Assembly (NCBI GenBank): GCA_020631735.1
Contig: CM036225.1
Coordinates: forward strand, 63,649,853 to 63,713,852
Origin: Saccharum officinarum
Taxonomy: Eukaryota > Streptophyta > Magnoliopsida > Poales > Poaceae
DNA: 64,000 nucleotides
Direction: 5' to 3'
Made by a program: the position numbers and the translations under genes. Shown piece after piece: positions 1 to 10,673 of the stretch (positions are counted from its first letter, which is position 1; each line of letters starts with the position of its first letter). The notes under the pieces are model-generated. The model did no database searches. It saw only the letters and a program-made list of their open reading frames with translations, and was not told the DNA's origin.

Positions 1-695
1 TCCACCCTGGACCGCGTCCGGTCCAGCGTTCGGTCACTGTTTTTCAGTGAGAAACACACTGGACTTACGCCTCTGTTTCTCCGCCTCCGGCGCAGAAGAA
101 AATAGGCGTTTCACTTCCTCAAAAAGCATTGAATCCCGCCTCGCAAGCTCGGCAGGAGGGAGAGAGAAACACAAACCCCTCTCTACCGCTCAAACTCCAC
201 CGCCTTCGCAAATATGTTTACACCACCAAGTGTACACCATCATGTGCATGTGCGTTAGCATTTCACAAACATTTTTCAAGGCGTTATGTTAGCTCTCTAC
301 TAGACCTAATGCATATGCTCAAGACATTGATCTAGTGACACTTGATTCCCGAGCTAACCGTGATTACCCCTCTTGATAGTCGGCTATGTATCCTAAACCC
401 AGTCAATCACTTCTCTACTCATCTTAGACCGGCAAAAGGAAAAACCTATGGTTATATTTTTATCTTGCGCTCTTAGATCCTTCTCCTCCACTTGAACATC
501 ATGTCCATCATTTTATGTGCATTACTTCATGATCTTGCTCATCATTTCATGCACCAAATCATGTGGTCTTGTGGCCATCTCTCCATATCATTTCCACCTC
601 CATCACATGTTGCTTATGCCTAGCTTAATCACACTTGATACACTAGCATTAACAACTTGGTGTCATTAATTACCAAAACCAAACTTGGGCTTTCA
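1..695 (-). mobile_element. Truncated LTR of a SIRE-like copia element (B-related)
   Basis: This stretch aligns by eye with the U3 half of the element B LTR (about 53820-54674) in the same orientation. Both have the CGCGTCCGG motif, the block with GCAAGCTCGG and GGGAGGGAGAGAG, the CCCCTCTTGATAGT block and a terminus ending CTTTCA. Read on the minus strand it starts TGAAAGCCCAAGTTTGG. The left end is cut by the window edge or by truncation. No PBS or coding part is next to it. It is a relative of B rather than the same subfamily, judging from many substitutions and indels. Confidence 0.75.
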
Positions 696-1172
696 CTCCC
701 CCGCTACATGCACCTCTCGGGCCGCTTCGACATGCGCGAGGTGTAGCGCACTATGCAGCGCCTCATCCGCGACGGGATGGTGGTGCACGCGCCGGCAAAC
801 CCGTTCCACGGCTTCGTCTATGTCGCTTTCTAGGAGCGCGCCACCGCCATCGCGCACGGCAACACGGTGCCAGGCGGCGCACTAGAACAGGGTCACCGCG
901 GAGTGCCCCGTATACGTCGTCCGCGCACGATGGCCTCGAGCTAGGCGGCGGCCATGGCCGTGGTGGAGCCAAGCTTCTTCCACGTCCCGCTCTGGATGCT
1001 CGTCGGCGCCTACCAACCGCTCGGTGGAATGCCAACAAGGGTGAGAAGGGAGGTAATGCCACCTATTCATATCCATCCATGCCTCCTACCAAACATAATT
1101 TCTATTGGGCCAGGTTACAGGCAACCAAACACCACATCTTGCACCAGTTCGAACAGGCTGTGGCTGGCCTAT
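696..1172. other. Unassigned GC-rich segment, possible captured gene fragment
   Basis: GC-rich DNA (about 696-1060) follows the LTR terminus directly. Forward translation gives stretches with protein-like composition, such as GRFDMREV and LIRDGMVVHAPANPFHGF, but with in-frame stops. I do not recognise the family. The last 110 bases look like ordinary grass intergenic repeat. It could be a decayed exon caught between transposons, or chance coding character from high GC. Confidence 0.3.
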
Positions 1173-1200
1173 TGAAAGGTCTTGATGGCTAGAGGGGGGT
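1173..1200 (-). repeat. 28-bp stub of a C-type LTR terminus
   Basis: These 28 bases are the reverse complement of the last 28 bases of the element C 5' LTR (58903-58930, the CCCCCCTCTAGCCATCAAG block ending CTTTCA). The rest of that LTR is not found on the other side of element A, so the stub is a remnant of the site A now adjoins. Confidence 0.7.
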
Positions 1201-2806
1201 TGAAAGCATCTAGGCCCCGGTGTTGGTTTCGGCAATTGATGACAACGCTAAATTACCATGACTAACGTGTGTTTTGCAGAAACATTGGTAAGTTAGGTCA
1301 TGGAGATGATAACTGCTTTGAGCAATATGGTATTCATGTCCCTTGATGGAAATCGTTTTGGTTTTCAAAGGATCAACGATAAGATTAAGGACATTAGTTC
1401 CGGATGTCAAGGTGTTGAGTTACATCTGGAATAGTCGTTAGGATCTTTGTTTCTTCCTTTGACCGTACTATAAAGGGGGGTATGAACGAGTAGCTTGACC
1501 TAGGTGAGTCTTGTGTTTAGGTGTGGTGCACACTTATCAAACTTAGCACTAGGTAGCTCGAGAAAAGCTCAGAGTTCAGTTGGAAGCAACTTGGTTCAAG
1601 TTGCGTCGCGTTTAGAAGGCGTTTGAGCTGTTTACCTATGACCGGACGCGGTCCTGGTCATGACCGGACGCGTCCGATCAGTACTAACACTTCACTGCGG
1701 TTTCAACTGATCGACCGAACGCCGTCCTTAAGAGGACCGGACGTGGCGGTCAGTCTAACACGTGTTCTAGAAGGTAAACAGCGTAATCGGATGCGACTGT
1801 GAAGTGATTGGCATGTCCGGTCATGTTCTAGTAAGGTCCGTGGTGACCTGACGCGTCCGGTCACCTATGATCGGACGCGGTCATGCGTCAGGTCATTTTC
1901 TAGTAAGCTCTTGCAAGATCGGACGCGTCCGATCATCCCTGATCGGCGCGTCCGGTCATCGGCGCGTCGGTCACTCAGCGTAGCTTTCGGTTTTCAACCG
2001 TTACACCTGACCGGCGCGTCCGGTCATGTCGACAGGCGCGTCCGGTCAGTGCATGTTTTGCTGTTTCGAAGGTAACGGTTGGATTTGTCTGAGGGGTGTA
2101 TAAATACATCCCCTCCACCTCTTTTAGAGGTCCCTTGCTCATTTATTCAGCTAAGAAACACCTTTGAAGTGCAAGGGAGTGCAAGAGCCCTAGTGAGGAT
2201 AGAGATTTGCGAATCAAAGTTTGAGAATCCTCTCTAGTGACAAGAGTGTAGCAAGTGTGCATCCATCTTCTCATTAGGCTTGTTGTGGTTAAGTGAGAGT
2301 TCTAGCTTGTTACTCTTGGTGATCGCCATCACCTAGATGGTTTGGTGGTGATTGGGAGTTTGGTGATCATCCGACGAGATTGTGGGTGACCCAACTCAAG
2401 TTGTGAGCGGTTTTGGGTGATTCGCCGCGACGGAGTGTCGAAGAATCAACCCGTAGAGAGCACTTGATCCTTGCGCGGATCAAGGGGGAGCTACACCCTT
2501 GCGCGGGTGCTCCAACGAGGACTAGTGGGGAGTGGCGACTCTTCGATACCTCGGCAAAACATCACCGTGTTCCTAACCCTTACTTTCAAGCATTTACTTT
2601 CGTGCATTACTTTCATTGCTTGTTTACTTTCCTAGAATTGTCATGCTAGTCTAGGATTGGAACTTAGGGTGCAAAACTTTTATCGGTAGAATCACAAGGA
2701 ACACTAGTAGGCACTAGGGGTGAAGTTTGGCTTGTAGGATTTAATTCTTGCAATTAATTTTTAGAAAAGCCCAATTCACCCCCTCTTGGGCATCTTGATC
2801 TTTTCA
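1201..2806 (+). repeat. 5' LTR of element A
   Basis: It begins TGAAAGCATCTAGG and ends GATCTTTTCA, and is repeated at 17377-19020 with a low percentage of differences and some indels. The U3 part (about 1636-2058) is a dense array of GACCGGACGCGTCCGGTCA-like palindromes. A TATAAATA box follows at 2099-2106. Transcription probably starts shortly downstream, near 2130. Confidence 0.92.
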
Positions 2807-2808
2807 AT

Positions 2809-2821
2809 TGGTATCGGAGCC
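2809..2821 (+). other. Primer-binding site of element A (initiator tRNA-Met)
   Basis: TGGTATCGGAGCC lies two bases after the LTR end. It matches the usual copia PBS (TGGTATCAGAGCC) except for one A-to-G change, so minus-strand priming by initiator tRNA-Met is expected. Confidence 0.85.
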
Positions 2822-2859
2822 GTGTTGCTCTTAATTTAGGCTTCACCGCCTAGAGCAAG

Positions 2860-5145
2860 ATGTCTAATGGGGAAGGACCACCTCCCATTTTTGAGGGAGA
2901 CGATTTTCCATATTGGAAAATTCGTATGGAGGCGTACCTCGAAGCCATAGATGTTGGTTGTCTTAGAGCCGCAACCGAAGGGCTTCCTCCTATAAGGGAT
3001 CCCGCTAACCCAAGTGGTGACGAGGAGAAGTACGACCGGTGGAATGTAAAGGCAAAAAATGCACTCTACCGGGGCTTAGGCAAAGATATCTTCAATCATG
3101 TGCGCAATGCCAAAAACGCTCATGAATTATGGGAAAATCTTTGTGCTCTCCATGAGGGAACTAAGAGTGAGCGTGAGGAACGCTATCATATTGCCTTAAA
3201 GAAAATTAATTCTTTTGAGATGCTTCCCAAAGAAAGTGCTAATGAGATGTACACTCGTTTGAATGTTCTTGTAGAAGATCTCAATGCTCTTGGACTCACT
3301 CAAATGAGTCAATCGGATGTTGCAAGGAGGATCTTGAGTGTTCTTCCCGTTGAGAAGTATGGACACATTATCACCATACTTCACCAAAGTGATCTCTCCG
3401 CCACAACACCGACACAAGTATTGGAAAAGATCAACGCACATGAGATGTACATGCACATCACTCCGGAAGAGGGCTCATCATCTTCTAAGAAGAAAGACTT
3501 GACCTTCAAAGCTAGCCATGAAAAGAAAAAGAAGAAGGGCCAAGCCATGATAGTGCAAGAAAGCTCAAGTGAAAGTGACATTGATGATGAATCACTTGCA
3601 CTCATGGTGAGGAAGACCACCAAGATGCTAAAGAAGCTCAACAAGAGTGACATCAAGTTCGATGGCAAGAAGAAAAAATTCTTCACAAGTAGCAAAAGGA
3701 AGCCAATCTCCAAAATAGATTGCTTCAATTATGGAGAAGTTGGCCACCTAGCTCACCAATGCCCGAAGCCTCCAAAAGACAAGTACAAGAATAAGTACAA
3801 TGGCAAGAAAGATGACTCAAGTAATGAAGAAGATGAGAAGAGAAAGAACAAGCCATACAAAAAGAAAGATGGCAAGAAAAGAGAGTTCTACAAGAAGAAG
3901 AAGGGAGGCAAGGATTATATTGTTGGTGATTGGCTCACCGACATTGAATCATCATATGAGTCCTCCGGCGATGAAAGTGATAATGAAAAAGAGAAGATCG
4001 CCGCATTTGTGATTGGGCCATCATCATCTTCACCGACATCTTCATCACCACCTTCACCGCCACCTTCACCATCATTTTCCGCTACTCATCTATGCCTTAT
4101 GGCTAAGGGTGATCGAAAGGTACAAAATAGTGATAGTGATGATGATGATAGTGATAGTGATGATGAATATGATGCACCTTCTTATGATGAACTTGTAAAA
4201 TTGTTGAACAAATACTCTAAAATCATAAGAAGAACTAGAAATAAAAATGATGAGCTTCAACATGAAAATGAATCACTCTCATCTAAGCTTGAAAGTGCAC
4301 ATAAGACTAGGGATGAGCTCATAGATCAAAATGAAACTATGTCTTCTTCTCTCAAGGAGCTCAAAACTTCTAACAAGGAGCTTAGAGATAAACATGATAA
4401 AATTGAAAAGAAGCATGGTGAACTCATCACTAGGCTAAACTTGCTAAAAGATAAATACACCGCCTTGAAAATCAATTATGATACTCTTATTGTTGCCAAT
4501 GAACTTGCTCTTGAGACACATGATGCCACTAACCAAGTTGTTAAGATTGATATAGCTACATCATGTGATGATTTGATTGTTGAGAACTTTGAGCAAGGCT
4601 CTAGCGGCAAAGGCAAGAGTGTGGTTGAGGCAAATGATTATGATGAGTATGTCAAGCTCAAGAGTGAGAATGAGATGCTTAAAGTTGAGAACAAGAAGTT
4701 GATGTCTCTTGAAAAGCAAGCTTCAAATGAGTCACTTATTGAAGAAAACAAGAAGCTCAAGCAAGAGAAAGAGCATCTCAAGACCGGCCTAAGCAAGTTC
4801 ACAAGAGGCCAATATTTGCAAAGTGAGCTACTCATGAACACCGTCATGAAGTTGGATAGGAGTGGCATTGGTTATTTGGCAAATCAAGAGAAGAAGGTCA
4901 AGGCTCAACAACTTCAAAGCAAGTCAAAGCCCAAACCAAAGAGATGTGTCGAGTGTGGACAAGAAGGCCATTTTGCTCATGAGTGCAAAACTCCACCATC
5001 ACAACCCTTGCCCAAGCATGCTAGACCCTTTGCCTTCAATGCTCATTACATGCTTAGAAAGGACTCAAGTGGAAAGATGAAAGTCATGTTTTGGGTCCCC
5101 CTAACAAGAATAGGCCTAAGAAAATATGGGTTGCCAAGTCACTAG
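2860..5145 (+). CDS. Element A Gag polyprotein (761 codons open)
   Basis: This encodes the structural Gag of a copia element, which forms the particle around the element RNA. The first 200 residues are the copia gag (UBN2-like) domain, starting MSNGEGPPPIFEG. A lysine-rich stretch and a zinc knuckle follow near residue 288. There the second ligand is tyrosine (CFNYGEVGHLAHQC), so that knuckle is probably broken. A run of Asp/Ser, a long coiled-coil-like Glu/Lys/Asn region (about 445-640) and a normal knuckle near residue 696 (CVECGQEGHFAHEC) come next. The start is the first ATG after the PBS. A frameshift near 5090 separates the true C-terminus, which would run on in another frame into pol. 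No other large defects are seen. Confidence 0.88.
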   Translation: MSNGEGPPPIFEGDDFPYWKIRMEAYLEAIDVGCLRAATEGLPPIRDPANPSGDEEKYDRWNVKAKNALYRGLGKDIFNHVRNAKNAHELWENLCALHEGTKSEREERYHIALKKINSFEMLPKESANEMYTRLNVLVEDLNALGLTQMSQSDVARRILSVLPVEKYGHIITILHQSDLSATTPTQVLEKINAHEMYMHITPEEGSSSSKKKDLTFKASHEKKKKKGQAMIVQESSSESDIDDESLALMVRKTTKMLKKLNKSDIKFDGKKKKFFTSSKRKPISKIDCFNYGEVGHLAHQCPKPPKDKYKNKYNGKKDDSSNEEDEKRKNKPYKKKDGKKREFYKKKKGGKDYIVGDWLTDIESSYESSGDESDNEKEKIAAFVIGPSSSSPTSSSPPSPPPSPSFSATHLCLMAKGDRKVQNSDSDDDDSDSDDEYDAPSYDELVKLLNKYSKIIRRTRNKNDELQHENESLSSKLESAHKTRDELIDQNETMSSSLKELKTSNKELRDKHDKIEKKHGELITRLNLLKDKYTALKINYDTLIVANELALETHDATNQVVKIDIATSCDDLIVENFEQGSSGKGKSVVEANDYDEYVKLKSENEMLKVENKKLMSLEKQASNESLIEENKKLKQEKEHLKTGLSKFTRGQYLQSELLMNTVMKLDRSGIGYLANQEKKVKAQQLQSKSKPKPKRCVECGQEGHFAHECKTPPSQPLPKHARPFAFNAHYMLRKDSSGKMKVMFWVPLTRIGLRKYGLPSH

Positions 5146-5225
5146 TTGAGAAAGTTAAGGGTCCCTCTCAAGTTTGGGTCCCTAAACAAAAGGCTTGATC
5201 TCAAGTTTGGGTCCCTAAACAACAT

Positions 5226-6716
5226 ATGACCGGTGATCCTCGTATGTTCACCTCACTTGAAGAGGATGGGGTATATCAAGACAAGATCACATTTGGGGAC
5301 AATTCCAAGAGCAAAGTCAAGGGTATAGGCAAGGTTGCAATATCAAATGATCATTCTCTCTCAAATGTGCTCTATGTTGCTTCATTGAGTTTCAACTTAC
5401 TATCCATTGGGCAACTTTGTGATCTTGGCTACCAATGCTTGTTTAGTCCAAATGAAGTGGTCGTTACAAAGATAGATGACAAGCAAATGATTTTCAAGGG
5501 TTTTAGATACAATAATCTCTATCTAGTTGACTTCACCTCCGAATATGCAAACTTGATGACATGTTTGTTCACCAAGACTACACTTGGATGGCTTTGGCAT
5601 AGGAGGCTTGCTCATGTTGGAATGAACACTCTCAACAAGCTATTGAAGAAAGAATTAGTGAGAGGTTTGAAGGATGTAAAGTTTGAGAAGGACAAACCTT
5701 GTAGTGCATGTCAAGCCGGCAAATAAGTTGCAAACACTCATCCAACCAAAGCCTACATGTCAACATCAAGAGTACTAGAACTTCTACACATGGATTTGTT
5801 TGGTCCTACAACTTACAAGAGTTTGGGTGGAAATCTCTATTGCCTAGTAATTATGGATGATTACTCAAGATACACTTAGACTTTCTTTCTTCATGACAAA
5901 TCCGAAGTGGCAAATTGCTTCAAGAAGTTTGCAAAGAGGGCTCAAAATGAATTTGAAGTCAAGATAAAGAAAATTAGAAGTGATAATGGCAAAGAGTTTG
6001 ACAACACCAACATTGAAGCATATTGTGATGAAATTAGAATCAAGCATGAAGTTTCATCAACCTACACTCCTCAACAAAATGGTGTAGTTGAGAGAAAGAA
6101 TCGGACCTTGATCACTCTTGCAAGAACAATGTTAGATGAGTACAACACACCGGAGAAATTGTGGGCCGAGGCAATCAACACCGCATGCTATGCTTCAAAT
6201 CGCCTCTTCCTACAAAAGTTCCTTTGCAAGACCCCTTATGAGTTGCTAAATGGGAAGAAGTCGGACGTCTCATTCTTCCGGGTGTTTGGTTGCAAATGCT
6301 ACATCTACAAGAAGCGTCAACACCTAGGGAAGTTACAACGGCGTTGTGATATTGGTTTTCTTGTTGGCTACTCATCAAAGTCCAAAGCATATAGAGTATT
6401 TAACCATGCCACTGGTTTGGTTGAAGAAACATATGATGTGGAATTTGATGAATCTAACGGCTACCAAGGAGCAATTAAGAATTGTGATGATGTAGGTGAT
6501 GAACCATTGAGGGAGGCCATGAAGAACATGCCGGTGGGAGACATCAAGCCTAAAGATGATGAAGACGATGTACAAATTGTCAATCCACCATCTTCATCAT
6601 ATGTGCCTCAAGATGATGACAAGAATGAGAGAGTTGAAAATGAAGACACCCATGTCTCTCATCATCAAGCCGAGGCACAAGCACAAGATGTTGATGCCCC
6701 CCATCCTACTCCTTAA
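5226..6716 (+). pseudogene. Element A pol, part 1: GAG-pre-integrase and integrase, protease site lost
   Basis: One reading frame runs through the whole stretch with stops at 5724-5726 (TAA), 5877-5879 (TAG) and 6714-6716 (TAA). It shows the GAG-pre-integrase zinc-binding domain (HRRLAHVG ... CSACQAGK). The integrase core has its Asp in HMDLFGPT, Asp in RSDNGKEF and Glu in NGVVERKNR. The protease motif WVLDSGCS that should precede HMTGD is absent. Instead a 24-bp piece is repeated at 5166-5189 and 5199-5222. Stops correspond to CAA-to-TAA or TGG-to-TAG changes when compared with element C. The frame continues after the gypsy insertion. Confidence 0.88.
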
Positions 6717-6780
6717 ATGGTTGATCGAAGAAACTCACCCCTACTTCAAGCACATCCACAAGATCTCATCATAGGGAGTC

Positions 6781-7340
6781 TGTTGATTACGGATAATCTT
6801 CAGTCTACCACGGGATGCCCCACGGTGGTATAGTTTCGGCAAGGGTTACGTTTAGACCGCGATCTGGATGTTGAGGAGCAAGACGACAACCCAGACAAAA
6901 GATTTACCCAGGTTCAGGCCGTTCGGAAGCGTAATACCCTACGTCCTGCTTCTCGTGTTATCTGTGTTCTCAAGTATCGGAATACAATGAGGTGCTCAGC
7001 TCGTAGATCTGAGGACCGATCTAGGGCTGATTGAGTTGAAGATTAGATGCGTTCTAGGGGGTCCCTGGCTGCTTTATATAGTCAGCCGCCAGGGTTACAG
7101 AGGTCGGTTACACCAAGTCGTATCCTAGGAGGACTCGAGCTATCCTAACCGATAAAGACTACTTGCGGGACAAGCTTCCTTGTACGTGATCCGAATTGAG
7201 GTCGGTTACGGACCACACCTCCGTCTTGATATCCAGCCCACCAGCCTGGTTGGCAGCAAGCTAGGCTTCGCCTGGTCTGGGCCATCTTGCCAAGCAGCCC
7301 GAGACTACCTATGAGGGTATACGGGGTCTATCCCCCCACA
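6781..7340 (-). repeat. Gypsy LTR (3' LTR in element sense)
   Basis: Near-identical to 10674-11234. On the plus strand it starts TGTTGATTACGGATAATC and ends TCCCCCCACA. Immediately right of it, GGCGCTCGGGGACTAGC (minus strand) is the polypurine-like tract. Confidence 0.92.
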
Positions 7341-7874
7341 GCTAGTCCCCGAGCGCCATGTATTCTGATGCGACACGTCATTTTAACCTTCTCCGAATAG
7401 TGAGGCTTGAGTTCTTGACATCTCCGACCACCGTTGTCGCCGGAGAAGTAGGTTGTCCGAAGAATGTATGGTGCTCTTAAGAAGAAAGAAAAAGATTTCC
7501 GTCCCGGGAAGTGTGCCCACTTGTATTTCTGAAAAGAAATGTAAGTGCGTCTTGAAGTGTAGCATCTTTGATCATCAGAGGCGTAGTGGTCGAAAAATAA
7601 GCACATTCACCGCGAGGTGAAGTGTGCCCACTTAGTCCCCGAGCCTGGTAGTAGGTGACGTAGGCACGTGGTGTCAGGGTCTAAAAAGAATTCCCAGTTA
7701 AGTTGAGAATCCAATCGTCATACAGGCGATACGAGATGCATCGGCAGGTGCATCGTACCGATGTAGTCCCCGAGCTTGCTGGAAGGCGAGGTATGAGCCT
7801 TGTAGCAAGGTCCAAATGAGAAAAAATATCCTAACTGTATGCGAGTTGCCAGTCACATGTAGTTGAGACGCAAA
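7341..7874. other. Gypsy 3' untranslated region, no gene
   Basis: Non-coding internal sequence between the 3' LTR and the tandem array. AGTCCCCGAG motifs recur (for example at 7343, 7636 and 7765). No open frame of interest is seen on either strand. Confidence 0.6.
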
Positions 7875-8216
7875 GTCCCCGAGCCGTGGTCGGAGAGTGG
7901 TTGAGGCAGTCCCCGAGCACAGGTCGAGGAGCGAGCGACGAAATCCCCAAGCCGTGGTCGGAGAGCAGTCGAGGCGCGAGCGACGAAGTCCCCGAGTCGT
8001 GGTCGGAGAGTGATCGAGGCAGTCCTCAAGCACTGGTCGAGGCGCAAGCGACGAAGACCCCAAGCCGTGGTCGGAGAGCAGTCGAGGCACGAGCGACGAA
8101 GTCCCCGAGTTGTGGTCGGAGAGTGATTGAGGCAGTCCCCGAGCACTGATCGAGGCGCAAGCGACGAAGTCCCCGAGTCGTGGTCGACGAAGTCCGTGGT
8201 CGACGTGGTCTGTGGC
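7875..8216. repeat. Higher-order tandem repeat, alternating 68-bp and 45-bp units
   Basis: Units start GTCCCCGAG(C/T)CGTGGTCGG and end GAGCGACGAA. A 68-bp unit (with an extra GAGGCAGTCCCCGAGCAC part) alternates with a 45-bp unit, giving a 113-bp period repeated almost three times before it decays at about 8190. It lies in the 3' non-coding part of the gypsy element. Open frames across it are by-products of the repeat. Confidence 0.85.
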
Positions 8217-8956
8217 CGTAGTCCGTTCCCGTTATAGGGAAGTGGATCCTGCCGTCGTGTCCCTTGGGATCGCTCCGGAGCTGGACGACGACGCTGCTGA
8301 AGAGCTCTGGGCCTCCTCTGCTCCTACCGCCGCAGCCTTGGTAGAAGACATGGTGCTGATCGAAGATCCTGTAACGACAGACGGTGGTCAGTAGGCAGCC
8401 ATGTAGAAACATTATGTATGAACAATATGTTTAGGAGTTAAACAGAGCACGAGGTGCTCAGAAACTCATTATGGCAATGTATATTTCAGGCATTTACTTA
8501 AGCGTGTGATAAGTATTTTGCTGTTTCTAAGTTTTACTTTATGCATAACTAAACACATAAAGTTTATTTCGAAAGTATGTGTCGACATCCAAGTTTTATC
8601 CTTGCTCTCGAAGCGACTAGCTCAGTTAGGTGACCCAGGGACGCACTAGTGAACAGCGCGATGCGCCAGGATCACTAGGTACGATCCTAAGTACCGTTAG
8701 AAGACAACCATCGGATCTCCTAGTGCTGAGTAGCGCGGAGCTATAGCACATCGACAGAGGACCGAGACGTGGTGTCTTGTCAAGTCGTTCTCGGCGAGCA
8801 AGAATAAAGTTTGGATGTGACATATGCAGGGTGCATGTATGCAAGGTGTGTACAAAACCCTTTTTAAAGAATATTGCAATTGGAAAGCAGAGAGAGACGA
8901 AAACTTCCATTATATAAAGAAATAAATTAGAGGTGATGAAATACATATCTTAGGAT
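8217..8956. other. Gypsy internal spacer, no gene
   Basis: This is non-coding sequence between the tandem array and the integrase C-terminus. No recognisable domain is found on either strand. Confidence 0.5.
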
Positions 8957-10099
8957 TTACACGTGGTAGCGTATGAGCAGCTCTATGTGCCATGAATTAG
9001 GCTCTTCAACACCTTCTAATGTCTCCAACTGATAGGATGTTGGGCGTGTGACGGCCTTTACCCTGAACGGTCCTTCCCACCTTGGTGATAGTTTATGGAG
9101 GCCATCGGTCTTTTGAATCCGATGGAGCATGAGATCACCGACCACGAACAAGCGTCCTCGGACGTTGCGATTATAGTAACGACGTACGGCTGCTAAGTAC
9201 TTGGCGGTCCGAACACACGAATCCAATGCCTGTTCTTCTTTAGCAATGATGTCGACATCCCTGGCAGAGTTTGAAACGTCTTCGTTGTAGTAGGCGACTC
9301 GTGGTGATCTGAATGCGACTTCAGCTGGTAGAACAGCCTCGGAGCCGTATACCATGAAATATGGTGATACTCCGGTATTTCAACTGGGTTGGGTGCGCAG
9401 TCCCTAGACCACAGCAGGGAGCTCCTGGAGCCACCGACCAGGTTTGAGAACCTTGTCTGCCTGGTAGACTCGCTTCTTGAGAGCGTCGAGGATCATTCCA
9501 TTTGCTCGTTCTACTTGACCGTTTGCTCTGGGGTGAGCGATGGAGACGTATTTAACTTTGATGCAGTTGTCTTCGCAAAAGTTGAAGAAAGCATCGCTTG
9601 TGAATTGTGACCCCAGATCGGTGATTATAGAGTTTGGGATGCCAAACCTATGGATAACCTCGTCTAGAAATTGTACGGCCTTCTCAGCGGTGGCTTGCTT
9701 GACTGGTTTGTACTCTATCCACTTGGAGAACTTGTCGATGAGCACGTAAACAGAAGCATAGCCACCGGGTGCTTTTTTGAAAGGACCGATCATATCCAGT
9801 CCCCAGCACGAGAAGGGCCAAGCAACTAGAATGGTTTGCAAATCATGTGCTGGGACATGGATCTGCTTAGCAAACATTTGACAGTTTGCGCATCGCTGCA
9901 CATAATCTTCGGCGTCAGTAACAGCTGTAGGCCAGTAGAAACCTGCTCGGTAAGCTTTGCCGACCAGCGTCCGAGAAGCTGCATGGTCACCTGGACCAGC
10001 GCACGGATGAGTCGTACCGAGGCAGTAGGTGACCCGATCTGCGCTGGCGGACCACCCCCTGGGATCCTGTTGGAAAGAGGGAGGGTGTTTTTCTTGCAA
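8957..10099 (-). pseudogene. Gypsy integrase, with two stops
   Basis: The frame begins in the zinc-binding region (HAASRTLVGKAYRAGFYWP, then CANC) and runs into the integrase core. That core has Asp in GLDMIGPF, Asp in IITDLGSQF and Glu in NGQVERANG. It ends in the C-terminal domain (LSPRWEGPFRV ... SWHIELL). The frame is shared by 9404-10099 and 8957-9355; two stops lie between them (about 9356-9403), probably from TGG and CGA codons. The catalytic triad is intact. The upstream RT and RNase H are absent. Confidence 0.88.
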
Positions 10100-10102
10100 C
10101 GG

Positions 10103-10625
10103 GTGCTCGGCGCTGGTTGGGATCTAACCAACGAGGGCCGTTAACTGGATCTGCAACGCATGCTCGGCGAACGTGGCTGTGCTGTCGTGGTCGGACAGGG
10201 GTGAAGCCAGAAAAATCTGGCTCTTGGTGAAGCTGGTTGCGAGCAGTCTCGACTAGATCCAACATCTCCACCAAACCATGACCCTGTCGGTCGATTAGCT
10301 CAATCAGATCTGAGTTGTCAATGTGCCTCCTCTGGTAGCGAGGAAGCTGTCTCCGAGGGGCCTGGGCAGCCATCCTCTCCGTGGCCGCTGAGGGCAACAC
10401 GGAATCTTGCGCAACTGGTGCTGGGACCAGCGGTGATGACCTTGGTGCTGTGACCGAAGGTGCAGCAAGCGGTGCTGTGACCGACTGAACAGCAGGTGGT
10501 GCTAGGACCATCCTGGACGCTCCCGAGGACGTGAGGGCCGTAGCTACGCTCGTGGTCCAGGTGAAGGATCCGACGGTGAGCGTGTAGCCGGCTTGGAAAT
10601 CCATGGAAGCGGGGAAGGAAACCAT
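10103..10625 (-). pseudogene. Gypsy gag N-terminal fragment joined to integrase
   Basis: The leader after the PBS opens an Ala/Pro/Val-rich gag N-terminus (starting about MVSFPASMDF). It includes QLPRYQRRHIDNSDLIELI and stops abruptly about 170 codons later at the junction with integrase near 10100. In intact relatives several kilobases of gag, protease, RT and RNase H lie here, so the junction is an internal deletion. The exact breakpoint is not certain. Confidence 0.65.
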
Positions 10626-10673
10626 CTGGATCGCCTCAAGATCTAAAACACCAACCCCTACCTGGCGCGCCAC

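Noticed and set aside
7875..8216. Possible CRISPR-like array
   Set aside because: Units are contiguous without unique spacers and lie in a plant retrotransposon; it is a tandem repeat.
9389..10144. Plus-strand open frames opposite the gypsy integrase
   Set aside because: Shadows of the minus-strand integrase, without domain similarity.
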